From the NCBI RefSeq assembly GCF_031451695.1, contig NZ_JARWAM010000010.1, positions 62,001 to 126,000 on the forward strand: DNA of 64,000 nucleotides, written 5' to 3'. Source of the stretch: Franzmannia qiaohouensis (GTDB taxonomy: Bacteria > Pseudomonadota > Gammaproteobacteria > Pseudomonadales > Halomonadaceae). Shown piece after piece: positions 50,748-58,250 of this stretch (position 1 is its first letter; each line of letters begins with the position of its first letter). Under the pieces are notes generated by a model, which had not been told where the DNA came from, made no database searches, and worked only from the letters and a program-made list of their open reading frames with translations. Made by a program: the position numbers and the translations under genes.

Positions 50748-51158
50748 ATGCCCCATCTGCTGTTCGTGTACGGCACCCTCAAGCGCGGCTTCGCCAACCA
50801 CGCAGGCTACCTCGGTGAGGCCGAATTCCTCGACCTGGCGGTGACCTGCGAGCCCTTTCCGCTGGTGCTCAACGGTCCGCGTTACTCGCCGGTGCTGGTC
50901 GACGCCCAGGGCCAGGGACTCAAGGTCCAGGGCGAGCTGTTCCGGGTCGACGCCCCGACCCTGGATGAACTCGACCGCCTCGAGCGGGTCAATGACCGCG
51001 ACGGTTATCGCCGCCGACGACTGGCCATCGCCGATCCGCACGGCCAGGTGCAGGCCGCCTGGAGCTATCTCAAGCCACCGAGTTGGGTGGAAGATGTCAG
51101 GAGCGAGCCCATGGCGGTCTATGATGATCGCCGCTACCGTCCCAGGCCCGACGCCTGA
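50748..51158 (+). CDS. Gamma-glutamylamine cyclotransferase-like protein (GGACT/YtfP family)
   Basis: The protein has 136 residues. HLLFVYGTLKRGFANH is the family start with the substrate loop YGTLKRG. The glutamate of the LDELDRLERV segment is the likely catalytic acid. GGACT enzymes convert gamma-glutamyl amines to 5-oxoproline and free amine. Placed divergently from the LysR gene of the gamma-glutamylation cluster, it could recycle or clear gamma-glutamyl intermediates. Its size and motif set it apart from the ChaC protein near 9035. GGGAGG precedes the ATG. Confidence 0.86.
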   Translation: MPHLLFVYGTLKRGFANHAGYLGEAEFLDLAVTCEPFPLVLNGPRYSPVLVDAQGQGLKVQGELFRVDAPTLDELDRLERVNDRDGYRRRRLAIADPHGQVQAAWSYLKPPSWVEDVRSEPMAVYDDRRYRPRPDA

Positions 51159-51208
51159 GCCGACGTTTCATTCATGGCCGACCCCATCGCTACAATCCGG
51201 AGGTAACG

Positions 51209-52021
51209 ATGAGCGCTACGGCAAGCGCCGCACCCGATGCATTTCGCCCCGCCTCGACCTGGACCGCCTGGGGCCAGTGGCTGGCCCTGGCCACCATGAC
51301 CATCGATCACCTGACCCGCTACGTGCTGCCCGAAAGCTGGCAGCTCGACTGGGCCGGCTCCTCGATCGGGCGCATCGCCTTCCCGCTGTTTGCCGCCATG
51401 GTCGCCTGGCACGGGTTGTTCAACACTCGCAACCCGCAGCGCTACGCGCGGCGCATCCTGATCATCGGCCTCGTCGCGCAGCTGCCCTACATGATGATGC
51501 CGCGGGCCTCGGACGCCTTTATCCTGAATGTCTGCTTCACGCTGGCGGCGGGGCTTTGCGGCGGCGCCTGGCTGCGTGAACTGGCGGCCCGTCAGGGGCG
51601 CGGCGAGCTGGCCGCGCACTGGGCAGCACTCGGCGCCGCGGCAACGCTGGTCGCCTGGTACCTGCTCGGCAACTGGGTCGAATACGGCCACAACGGCCTG
51701 CTGCTGATCCCGCTGCTGATGTTCGCCATGCACCACCTGAGCCAGGCCGGAACCCACTTTTCGGCACGCCTGCTGGCCGCCGCCGCGGCATTCCCGGCGC
51801 TGTGGGTGGCGGGCCAGATGAACGCCTCGGACATGGCCAAGTCGTTCACCGTGGCCACCTGCCTGGCGGTGCTGCTGCTCGCTGCCGGCGCCGCCCAGCG
51901 CGTGCCCCAGGTCGGCATGGCGATGCCGCGGCGGCTGTGGCTGGCCTGGTACCCCGGCCACTTCGCGCTGATCGCCGCATGGCTGTGGGTTATCGGCGCC
52001 GCGAACTGGCCACTGGGCTAG
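51209..52021 (+). CDS. TraX-family membrane protein
   Basis: The protein has 270 residues with about eight membrane segments. WLALATMTIDHLTRY, SSIGRIAFPLFAAMVAWH and WYPGHFALIAAWLW match the TraX family, whose plasmid-encoded members acetylate pilin. Chromosomal copies without conjugation genes, as here, have no known function. No conjugation or pilus genes are near. It begins 50 bases after the cyclotransferase gene, with GGAGG before its ATG, so co-transcription is possible. Confidence 0.85.
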   Translation: MSATASAAPDAFRPASTWTAWGQWLALATMTIDHLTRYVLPESWQLDWAGSSIGRIAFPLFAAMVAWHGLFNTRNPQRYARRILIIGLVAQLPYMMMPRASDAFILNVCFTLAAGLCGGAWLRELAARQGRGELAAHWAALGAAATLVAWYLLGNWVEYGHNGLLLIPLLMFAMHHLSQAGTHFSARLLAAAAAFPALWVAGQMNASDMAKSFTVATCLAVLLLAAGAAQRVPQVGMAMPRRLWLAWYPGHFALIAAWLWVIGAANWPLG

Positions 52022-52077
52022 GCTCTATACGAAAACTGCCTGCGCTCGCCGATTTTTCGTACCAGCCTAACGCGCCC

Positions 52078-52914
52078 TCACGGCCAGCTGTAGACACCGC
52101 GGTTGAGGCCGTCGCGCATCGCCGAGATCACCTTGGCGCCGCGCAGGGTGGCGCCGCTGAAGCCGTCTACCTCGTCGACCACGCGCGCCGGCTCGTAGAG
52201 CGCGAATATAGCAGTCAACGGCTCGCCCTCCAGCCACTCGGTGATCCGGCGGTGCTGGACCATCACCGGGTAGAGGTCATCACCCTCCTCAAGGGTCAGG
52301 TAGTCGACGCCGCGATAGGCGAGATGGCGGAAGTTGACGTCGGTCAGGTGGCCATCGCGCAGGTCGAAGGTGATATTGACCTGTATCTCTCCACGATCAG
52401 TGAACACGCCCCGGTAGTGGCCATCCATGGGCTGGCCCAGCATGGCCTGGTGCAGGCGCTGGTCCTCGGCGGGCGATACCGACGCCGCTGGCCTGGCATC
52501 CTGCCGCTCAGCGTCTGCGCTGGTTTCCTCGACGTCGCCGCTGAGCGGCTCGCCCTGATCATCGACCAGGCGCCCGATACGGTAGTTCTCGAGCTGGCGC
52601 TCGGCACCCGGGCTATGCGGTCTCCCGGGGCTCTTGTTGTCCCACGCTTCGCTGGATTCGCGACCGCACCACTCGAGGATGACCTCTTCCTCGGTGGGGT
52701 GGTCAGGCACATAGTCGGTGATGTCGTAGACGCCGCCGTGAATGGCCTTCCAGCAGCTCTCGGCACTGGCGTGCTCGGCCAGCTCGTCGAGCGTAATGTC
52801 GCGCGTCTCGGACGCCCCGTCGGTCTCATCGTCCGAAGACAGCGCATGCACCGACACCAGGGTACCGATACTGGCCAGGAAGGCAATGAAGGCACTATAG
52901 GCAAACTTGTTCAT
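52078..52914 (-). CDS. Secreted or anchored cytochrome b5-like/FMN-binding fusion protein
   Basis: The protein has 278 residues. A hydrophobic N-terminus (residues 5-22) is a signal or anchor. Residues 37-118 form a cytochrome b5-like domain with both heme-ligand histidines, His72 in DHPTEEEVILEWCG and His100 in PHSPGAERQLENYRIG. After an acidic linker, residues about 160-277 form an FMN-binding domain ending in DGFSGATLRGA, the motif where NqrC and RnfG carry covalent FMN on the threonine. It should receive electrons outside the membrane. It overlaps the membrane reductase gene by four bases. Covalent FMN would need an ApbE elsewhere. Confidence 0.88.
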   Translation of the reverse strand: MNKFAYSAFIAFLASIGTLVSVHALSSDDETDGASETRDITLDELAEHASAESCWKAIHGGVYDITDYVPDHPTEEEVILEWCGRESSEAWDNKSPGRPHSPGAERQLENYRIGRLVDDQGEPLSGDVEETSADAERQDARPAASVSPAEDQRLHQAMLGQPMDGHYRGVFTDRGEIQVNITFDLRDGHLTDVNFRHLAYRGVDYLTLEEGDDLYPVMVQHRRITEWLEGEPLTAIFALYEPARVVDEVDGFSGATLRGAKVISAMRDGLNRGVYSWP

Positions 52915-54203
52915 AGGAAATCGAAGACCTCGCAGTGGATGCGCGCGGCCGGCACGCCTTGGGCGTCAAGCAGGTCACGCAGGTGGCCAATCATCCCGGG
53001 CGGGCCGCACAGGTAGATCTCTCGGTCGGCGTAGTCCGGGCAGTGGTGTCGCAGGAAGGATTCGGTCAGCGGGCCCAGCTCGCGATAGAAGTGGGCCGTC
53101 ACCGTGAAGCACTCGTTCTCCCCGGCGCAGCGGGTAAGCTCATCGAGGTAGTAGGCGCGGTCAGGGCCATTGGCCAGGTAGAACAGCTGCACGCCGCGCC
53201 CCTCGTCCAGGTCGGCCATGCCCCGCGCCGCGCTGACGAACGGCGTGATACCGATGCCACCGCCCAGCCATAGCGCATCGCGATCAGGATGGTGCGCGGC
53301 GAAGAAGTCGCCGTAGGGGCCCTCCAACATTACCCGGCTACCCACACTGACCGTCTGCAGCGCATGACTGGCGTCGCCGAGATCCTTGATGCCGACCCGC
53401 AGCAGCGGGTCATGCGGTGCCGAGGCGATGGTGTAGGGATGCTCTTCACCCCGCCCCGCCGTCAACGACTCGTCGAGCGGCGTGAGATAGACGAACTGGC
53501 CGGGGCGATAGCCAAGCCCGCGGGCCTCTGGGCGCAGCGCAATTTCCACCACCCCGCGGGCCAGCGGCGCGACGCACTCCACCCGGTAGGGGTGGCGAGC
53601 AAGCGATGGCGACAGCAGCTTGCGCCACACCATGGCACCAGCGCCAAGGGCGCCGAGCAGCCACCACGGCCAGGTCTCCCCCGCCAGCGGTAACGCGTGG
53701 CCCAGCGCCAGCAGCAGCGCCGCTGCCGAGAGCATGTGTAGCCCCTTCCAGCGCTGGTAGTCGAGCCGCCCGAAGAACTGGAAGGTCGGCGCCAGGAAGA
53801 TCACCATCGCCAGCCAGGCCAGCCAGCCGCTCCACAGTGCCAGCTGCGACGGCGGCGGAAACAGCGTCAGCACCGCCACGTCAAGACCCGCCGGCACCCG
53901 CGCCAGGCCCAGGGCCAGCACGTGCAGCATGATCAGGATAAAGGCGCTGAAACCGAGCAGCCGGTGCAGCTGCCAGAGCCGGTCGAGCCCACCGAACCAG
54001 CGGTCGAATCCCGGCAGCCGGATACTCAAGGCCGCGGTCACCAGCAGCATGGCAAGCCCCACAATGCCGCTGACGCGCCCCACCCAGCCGAGCAGCGCCG
54101 CCGCCTCCCCCGGCGGCCAGCCCAGCCTCGGCGCGGCCACCACCAGCGGCACCAGCAGCGCGACGATCAGCAGCAAGTCGCCGCGGTAGAGACGCAATGC
54201 CAT
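52911..54203 (-). CDS. Ferric-reductase-like transmembrane NAD(P)H/FAD oxidoreductase
   Basis: The protein has 430 residues. Residues 1 to about 195 hold six membrane helices. Heme-binding histidines occur at 80 and 94 and again at 156 and 169, enough for two stacked b hemes. The C-terminal part is a ferredoxin-reductase-type domain: EEHPYTIASAPHD (FAD), GGGIGITPFVSAARG (NAD) and YLCGPPGMIGHL. It would carry electrons from cytoplasmic NAD(P)H to the outside. The partner there is probably the cytochrome b5-FMN protein, whose start overlaps its stop. A perfect FNR/Anr box lies 73 bp upstream. Confidence 0.9.
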   Translation of the reverse strand: MALRLYRGDLLLIVALLVPLVVAAPRLGWPPGEAAALLGWVGRVSGIVGLAMLLVTAALSIRLPGFDRWFGGLDRLWQLHRLLGFSAFILIMLHVLALGLARVPAGLDVAVLTLFPPPSQLALWSGWLAWLAMVIFLAPTFQFFGRLDYQRWKGLHMLSAAALLLALGHALPLAGETWPWWLLGALGAGAMVWRKLLSPSLARHPYRVECVAPLARGVVEIALRPEARGLGYRPGQFVYLTPLDESLTAGRGEEHPYTIASAPHDPLLRVGIKDLGDASHALQTVSVGSRVMLEGPYGDFFAAHHPDRDALWLGGGIGITPFVSAARGMADLDEGRGVQLFYLANGPDRAYYLDELTRCAGENECFTVTAHFYRELGPLTESFLRHHCPDYADREIYLCGPPGMIGHLRDLLDAQGVPAARIHCEVFDFL

Positions 54204-54275
54204 ACGCCCTCCTCATCAGTTAGCTCTACAGTGTCGACGAGGCGCGAGCTGGCGCAAGGCAAGACACGGCGTTAC

Positions 54276-54289
54276 TTGATCCATATCAA
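54276..54289. promoter_or_regulatory. FNR/Anr box TTGAT-CCAT-ATCAA
   Basis: This is a perfect match to the FNR/Anr consensus, in the region between the divergent redox operon (start 54203) and phoX (start 54374). It is symmetric and could act on either; distance to the redox operon is 73 bp. No clear -10 box could be placed on the redox side. Confidence 0.6.
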
Positions 54290-54314
54290 CTCATGTCACC
54301 CAAACGACGCCATT

Positions 54315-54332
54315 AGGTCATGCTAATGTCAT
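54315..54332 (+). promoter_or_regulatory. Candidate PhoB (Pho) box upstream of phoX
   Basis: GGTCAT at 54316 and TGTCAT at 54327 are spaced by 11 bases, the PhoB repeat distance, with GCTAA between. A further TGTCA at 54294 is 22 bases upstream. A weak -10 (AACAAT, 54343-54348) follows. PhoB control would suit an alkaline phosphatase gene. The same stretch contains ATTAG-N6-CTAAT. Confidence 0.5.
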
Positions 54333-54373
54333 CTAGGCTGCCAACAATGGCGTCTCGTTCCACATGAGGAGAC

Positions 54374-56404
54374 ATGGCCATGAAACACCCGCAGCGACCC
54401 GGCGCGGTCGATCCGATTCTCGCCGACGGCGACGAGCCGCTCAGCAATACGTCCGGTAACCCCTATTTCGGCGATATCCTGGAGACGCGTCTCAGTCGGC
54501 GCAGCGTGCTGCGCGGCAGCCTGGCCACTTTCGTCGCCGGCGCCATGGCCACGCACCTGCCGTTCTCCTCTGCTTTCGCCGCCGAGGGAAGCGCTGCGGC
54601 GGCACCCAGCCTCGGCTTCTCGGCCATTCCCACCAGCGCCGCCGACGCCGTGATCGTGCCCGACGGTTACCGGGTACAAGCCATGCTGCCCATGGGCACC
54701 CCGATCAGCGGCGCGATGCCCGCCTACTCGCTCGCCGCCAGCGGTGAGGACCAGGCCCACCAGGTCGGCAGCCACCACGACGGCATGCACTTCTTCCCGC
54801 TGCAGGGCAGTTCCCGCGACGGCCTGCTGGTGATGAATCATGAGTACATCGAGCCGCGCTTCCTGCACGCCGCGGCGGCAGGGCTAGCCCTCGACCGCAG
54901 CGGCTTCCCGCAGAACGAGGACGGCAGCCGCGACGACGACCAGGTGCTCAAGGAGCTCAACGCCCACGGCGTGACCGTGGTGCGCGTGCGAGCGGACAAC
55001 CAGGGCCAGTGGCAGGTGGTCGAGGACGCTCACAACCGCCGCATCACCGGCCTGACGCCGATGCGTCTGGCCGGGCCGGTAGCCGGCACCGAGCACGTGG
55101 TGACCAAGTACAGCCCGGACGGCAGCATGACCCGCGGCACCCTCAACAACTGCGCCCACGGCGTCACCCCGTGGAACACCTACCTGGCCGCCGAGGAGAA
55201 CTGGGCCGGCTACTTCGCCAACAGCGACACCGAGATCGACCGTCGCCAGGCGCGCTACGGCATCGAGACCCGCGACAGCGGTCGCTACCAATGGCACCGT
55301 GCGACCAGTGGCGCCGACGAGTATCTGCGCTTCGACGCCAGCGCCCGCGGCGCCTCCGCCAGCGAGGACTACCGCAACGAGCCCCACGCCTTCGGCTGGA
55401 TGGTCGAGATCGACCCCATGGACCCGGCCTCCACGCCGATCAAGCGCACCCACCTGGGCCGCTTCGCCCACGAAGGGGTGATCTTCGCCCCGGCGGTGGA
55501 GGGCCAGCCGGTGGTCGCCTACTCCGGCGACGACGCGCGCTTCGAATACATCTACAAGTTCGTCTCGGCGCGCCCCTTCGAGGCCGCCACGGCCGACGGT
55601 TCCCTGCTCGACGAAGGCACGCTGTATGTGGCGAAATTCAACGATGACGGCAGCGGCGAGTGGCTAGCGCTGGCCCCGGGTGAGAACGGCCTGACCCCGG
55701 AAAACGGCTTCGCCGACCTGGCCGATATCCTGGTCAACACCCGCAGCGCCGCCGACCACGCCGGGGCCACCAAGATGGACCGCCCCGAGTGGGGCGCGGT
55801 GGATCCGGCCACCGGCCAGGTCTACTTCACCCTGACCAACAATACCCAGCGCCAGGAGAGCCAGACCGATGCCGTCAACCCTCGCGCCGACAACAGCTTT
55901 GGCCAGATCGTGCGCTGGCAGGAAGAGGGCAGCCATGCCGGCACCCGCTTCGCCTGGGACCTGTTCGTACTGGCCGGCGACCAGGACGACAGCCGCGACC
56001 TGGCCGGCGAGCCGCTGGACCAGGAGGCTATCTTCGCCAACCCCGACGGCCTGTGGATCGACCCGGATCGCCGCGTCTGGATTCAGACCGATATCAGCGA
56101 ATCGGTGATGAACAGCGGTATTTATGAGGTGTTCGGCAACAACCAGATGCTCGCCGCCAATCCCGAGACCGGTGAGATCAAGCGCTTCCTCACCGGCCCG
56201 GTGGGCCAGGAGATCACCGGCGTGATCACCACCCCGGACCAGCGCACCATGTTCGTCAACGTCCAGCACCCGGGCGCCACCACCGAGGCCGAGGCCTTCG
56301 CGGCGGGCGACCTGGTCAGCCACTGGCCGGACGGCGGCAGCGCCATCCCGCGCTCGGCCACTCTGGTGATCACCCGCGAGGACGGCGGCATCATCGGCGC
56401 CTGA
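54374..56404 (+). CDS. phoX: Alkaline phosphatase PhoX, Tat-exported
   Basis: The protein has 676 residues. The N-terminal SRRSVLRGSLATFVAGAMA segment (about residues 40-60) is a twin-arginine signal preceded by a long cytoplasmic lead. MNHEYIEPRFLH, NCAHGVTPWNTYLAAEENW and PEWGAVDPATGQVYFTLTNN are PhoX/DUF839 motifs, including glutamates that bind calcium and iron. PhoX is a periplasmic phosphomonoesterase made under phosphate limitation, and uses calcium-iron instead of the zinc of PhoA. An alternative ATG is two codons on; 54374 follows GAGGAG. A Pho-box-like site lies upstream. Confidence 0.93.
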   Translation: MAMKHPQRPGAVDPILADGDEPLSNTSGNPYFGDILETRLSRRSVLRGSLATFVAGAMATHLPFSSAFAAEGSAAAAPSLGFSAIPTSAADAVIVPDGYRVQAMLPMGTPISGAMPAYSLAASGEDQAHQVGSHHDGMHFFPLQGSSRDGLLVMNHEYIEPRFLHAAAAGLALDRSGFPQNEDGSRDDDQVLKELNAHGVTVVRVRADNQGQWQVVEDAHNRRITGLTPMRLAGPVAGTEHVVTKYSPDGSMTRGTLNNCAHGVTPWNTYLAAEENWAGYFANSDTEIDRRQARYGIETRDSGRYQWHRATSGADEYLRFDASARGASASEDYRNEPHAFGWMVEIDPMDPASTPIKRTHLGRFAHEGVIFAPAVEGQPVVAYSGDDARFEYIYKFVSARPFEAATADGSLLDEGTLYVAKFNDDGSGEWLALAPGENGLTPENGFADLADILVNTRSAADHAGATKMDRPEWGAVDPATGQVYFTLTNNTQRQESQTDAVNPRADNSFGQIVRWQEEGSHAGTRFAWDLFVLAGDQDDSRDLAGEPLDQEAIFANPDGLWIDPDRRVWIQTDISESVMNSGIYEVFGNNQMLAANPETGEIKRFLTGPVGQEITGVITTPDQRTMFVNVQHPGATTEAEAFAAGDLVSHWPDGGSAIPRSATLVITREDGGIIGA

Positions 56405-56429
56405 GCGGGAGCGGTCTCCTCGATCGCAA

Positions 56430-56455
56430 GCGCCCCCGTCATCTGACGGGGCCGC
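56430..56455. terminator. Terminator hairpin between phoX and purK
   Basis: CCCCGTC (56434-56440) pairs with GACGGGG (56445-56451) around ATCT, extended by GCG/CGC outside a mismatch. It lies between the convergent phoX and purK genes and can serve both. Confidence 0.65.
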
Positions 56456-56475
56456 TTACATTGGGTGGCGGGCGG

Positions 56476-57588
56476 TTATTCGAAGCTGAAATGCGGCGCC
56501 GGTGCATCCGGCAGCAGTGCGGCGCAGGCGCGCACCTTGTCGAGCAGCTCGGCGTGGCTCGGCGCCAGCAGGTTGACGTGGGCCAGCTTGCGCCCGGGGC
56601 GCTCGCGCTTGTCGTAGCGGTGCAGGTGGGCGTCGGCGATCGCCAGGATCTCGGAGGGCACGCCCTCGCGGCCGATCACGTTGACCATGCAGGTCGGCAT
56701 GCGCGCCGCGGTGTCGCCCAGCGGCAGTCCCTGGATCGCCCGCAGGTGGTTCTCGAACTGGCTGGTCACCGCACCGTCCATGCTCCAGTGGCCGGAGTTG
56801 TGCACGCGCGGCGCCATCTCGTTGGCCAGCAGGCTGCCGTCGCGAGCCTGGAACAGCTCCAGGGTCAGCACCCCGACATAGTCGAGCTCGTCGAGCAGCG
56901 CACGGATATAGCCGTCGGCGGTCTGCTGCACGCTGGCATCGAGGTCGGGTAGCGGTGCAACCGAGTAGCGCAGGATACCGTCGACGTGCTGGTTCTCGGC
57001 CATCGGATAGAACACCACCTGGCCGTCTCGGCCGCGCACGGCGATGATCGACACTTCGCGTACGAAGTCGACGAAAGCCTCGACGATCAGCCGCGGGTGG
57101 TTGATGGCACGCCAGGCAGCCTCGGCCTCGGCGGGATCCTTGAGCACCGCCTGACCCTTGCCGTCGTAGCCCTCGGTCACCGACTTGGCGACCACCGGAG
57201 TGCCCAGTTCACGGGCCGCGGCTTCGAGCTCGGCGGCGCTCTCCACCAGCCGATAGGCTGGGGTGGGGATGCCCAGGCGGTCGAGCAGCGCTTTCTCCTC
57301 AGCGCGGTTCTGGCACACGCGGATCGCTTCGCTGGACGGATAGACCGGCTTGACCTCCTCGATGGCCTGCACCAGCGACACTGGCAGGTGCTCGAATTCG
57401 TAGGTCACCAGATCGACCTTCTCCAGGAAGGTGTCGAGGTGCCTGCGATCGGTATCTATCATCACGTCGCCGATACCGGCGCTGGGGTGGCCGGTGGTAT
57501 CGAGGAAGGTGAAGCGGTTGGCCAGGGGGTAGCCGGCCAGGGCCAGCATGCGGCCCAGCTGGCCGGCACCGAGTACACCGATGTTCAT
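56476..57588 (-). CDS. purK: N5-carboxyaminoimidazole ribonucleotide synthase PurK
   Basis: The enzyme converts AIR, bicarbonate and ATP to N5-CAIR in purine synthesis. It has 370 residues from the ATG at 57588, starting NIGVLGAGQLGRMLALAGYPL. The ATP-grasp part shows VVAKSVTEGYDGKGQAVL and LLANEMAPRVHNSGHWSMDGA. An in-frame extension of more than 100 codons upstream is purE in another frame and is not coding. GAGGTG precedes the start. It is 10 bases after purE and clearly co-transcribed. Confidence 0.96.
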   Translation of the reverse strand: MNIGVLGAGQLGRMLALAGYPLANRFTFLDTTGHPSAGIGDVMIDTDRRHLDTFLEKVDLVTYEFEHLPVSLVQAIEEVKPVYPSSEAIRVCQNRAEEKALLDRLGIPTPAYRLVESAAELEAAARELGTPVVAKSVTEGYDGKGQAVLKDPAEAEAAWRAINHPRLIVEAFVDFVREVSIIAVRGRDGQVVFYPMAENQHVDGILRYSVAPLPDLDASVQQTADGYIRALLDELDYVGVLTLELFQARDGSLLANEMAPRVHNSGHWSMDGAVTSQFENHLRAIQGLPLGDTAARMPTCMVNVIGREGVPSEILAIADAHLHRYDKRERPGRKLAHVNLLAPSHAELLDKVRACAALLPDAPAPHFSFE

Positions 57589-57598
57589 CTGGGTCACC

Positions 57599-58108
57599 TC
57601 ACTGCGCTTGCGGTCGGGGATCGGGGTTGTCGAGCACCGCCTGGGTCTGCTCGGCGCGGAAGGCCTCCACCGCCTCGCGCACCCTGGCATCCTGCAGACC
57701 GACGATCTGTGCCGCCAGCAGGCCTGCATTGGTGGCGCCGGCCTTGCCGATGGCCAGCGTCCCCACGGCAATGCCACCGGGCATCTGGGCGATCGACAGC
57801 AGCGAGTCGAGCCCCTTGAGCGACTTGGACTCCACCGGCACGCCGAGCACCGGCAGCGGCGTCTGGGACGCCACCATCCCCGGCAAGTGCGCCGCACCAC
57901 CGGCGCCAGCGACGATCACCTGCAGCCCGCGTTCAGCGGCACCCTTGGCATAGTCGAACAGCAGGTCCGGGGTGCGGTGGGCAGAGACCACCTTGGTCTC
58001 GCAGGCCACGCCGAGGCGCTCCAGCATCGCTACCGCATGCTCCATCACCGGCCAGTCGGACTTCGACCCCATGATCACGCCGACGCGTGGCTGCTCGTTG
58101 GATGGCAT
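57599..58108 (-). CDS. purE: N5-carboxyaminoimidazole ribonucleotide mutase PurE
   Basis: The enzyme moves the carboxyl group of N5-CAIR to give CAIR, the step after PurK. It has 169 residues. GVIMGSKSDWPVMEHAVAML and VVSAHRTPDLLFDYAKGA carry the class I PurE active-site serine, aspartate and histidine. AGAGGAAHLPGMVASQTPLPVLGVPV continues the fold. GGGAG lies six bases before the ATG. It is the first gene of purEK. TAGAAT between the upstream hairpin and the gene could be the -10 box. Confidence 0.96.
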   Translation of the reverse strand: MPSNEQPRVGVIMGSKSDWPVMEHAVAMLERLGVACETKVVSAHRTPDLLFDYAKGAAERGLQVIVAGAGGAAHLPGMVASQTPLPVLGVPVESKSLKGLDSLLSIAQMPGGIAVGTLAIGKAGATNAGLLAAQIVGLQDARVREAVEAFRAEQTQAVLDNPDPRPQAQ

Positions 58109-58155
58109 CTATGGCTCCCGAAAATGACGCTGGAATGCGAAGGGCAAACATTCTA

Positions 58156-58175
58156 ACGGCGCCCGCAGGCGCCGT
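58156..58175 (-). terminator. Hairpin between the TRAP permease and purE
   Basis: ACGGCGCC (58156-58163) pairs perfectly with GGCGCCGT (58168-58175) around a 4-base loop. Reading the minus strand, it follows the TRAP gene by 75 bases and precedes purE. A TAGAAT right after it, in the purE direction, may be a promoter element. Confidence 0.55.
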
Positions 58176-58250
58176 CATCTTGACCAGGCGGGCAAGCCTG
58201 CCACGTTGGTAGGCCGCACCGCTCAGGACTGATCCGGGGGCAGGCCTGCG

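Noticed and set aside
51209..52021. TraX-like gene as evidence of an integrated conjugative element
   Set aside because: No other conjugation, integrase or attachment-site features are near, and composition matches the surroundings.
56476..57900. Extended purK start more than 100 codons upstream
   Set aside because: The extension is purE read in the wrong frame; the ATG at 57588 begins the family motif and has a ribosome site.
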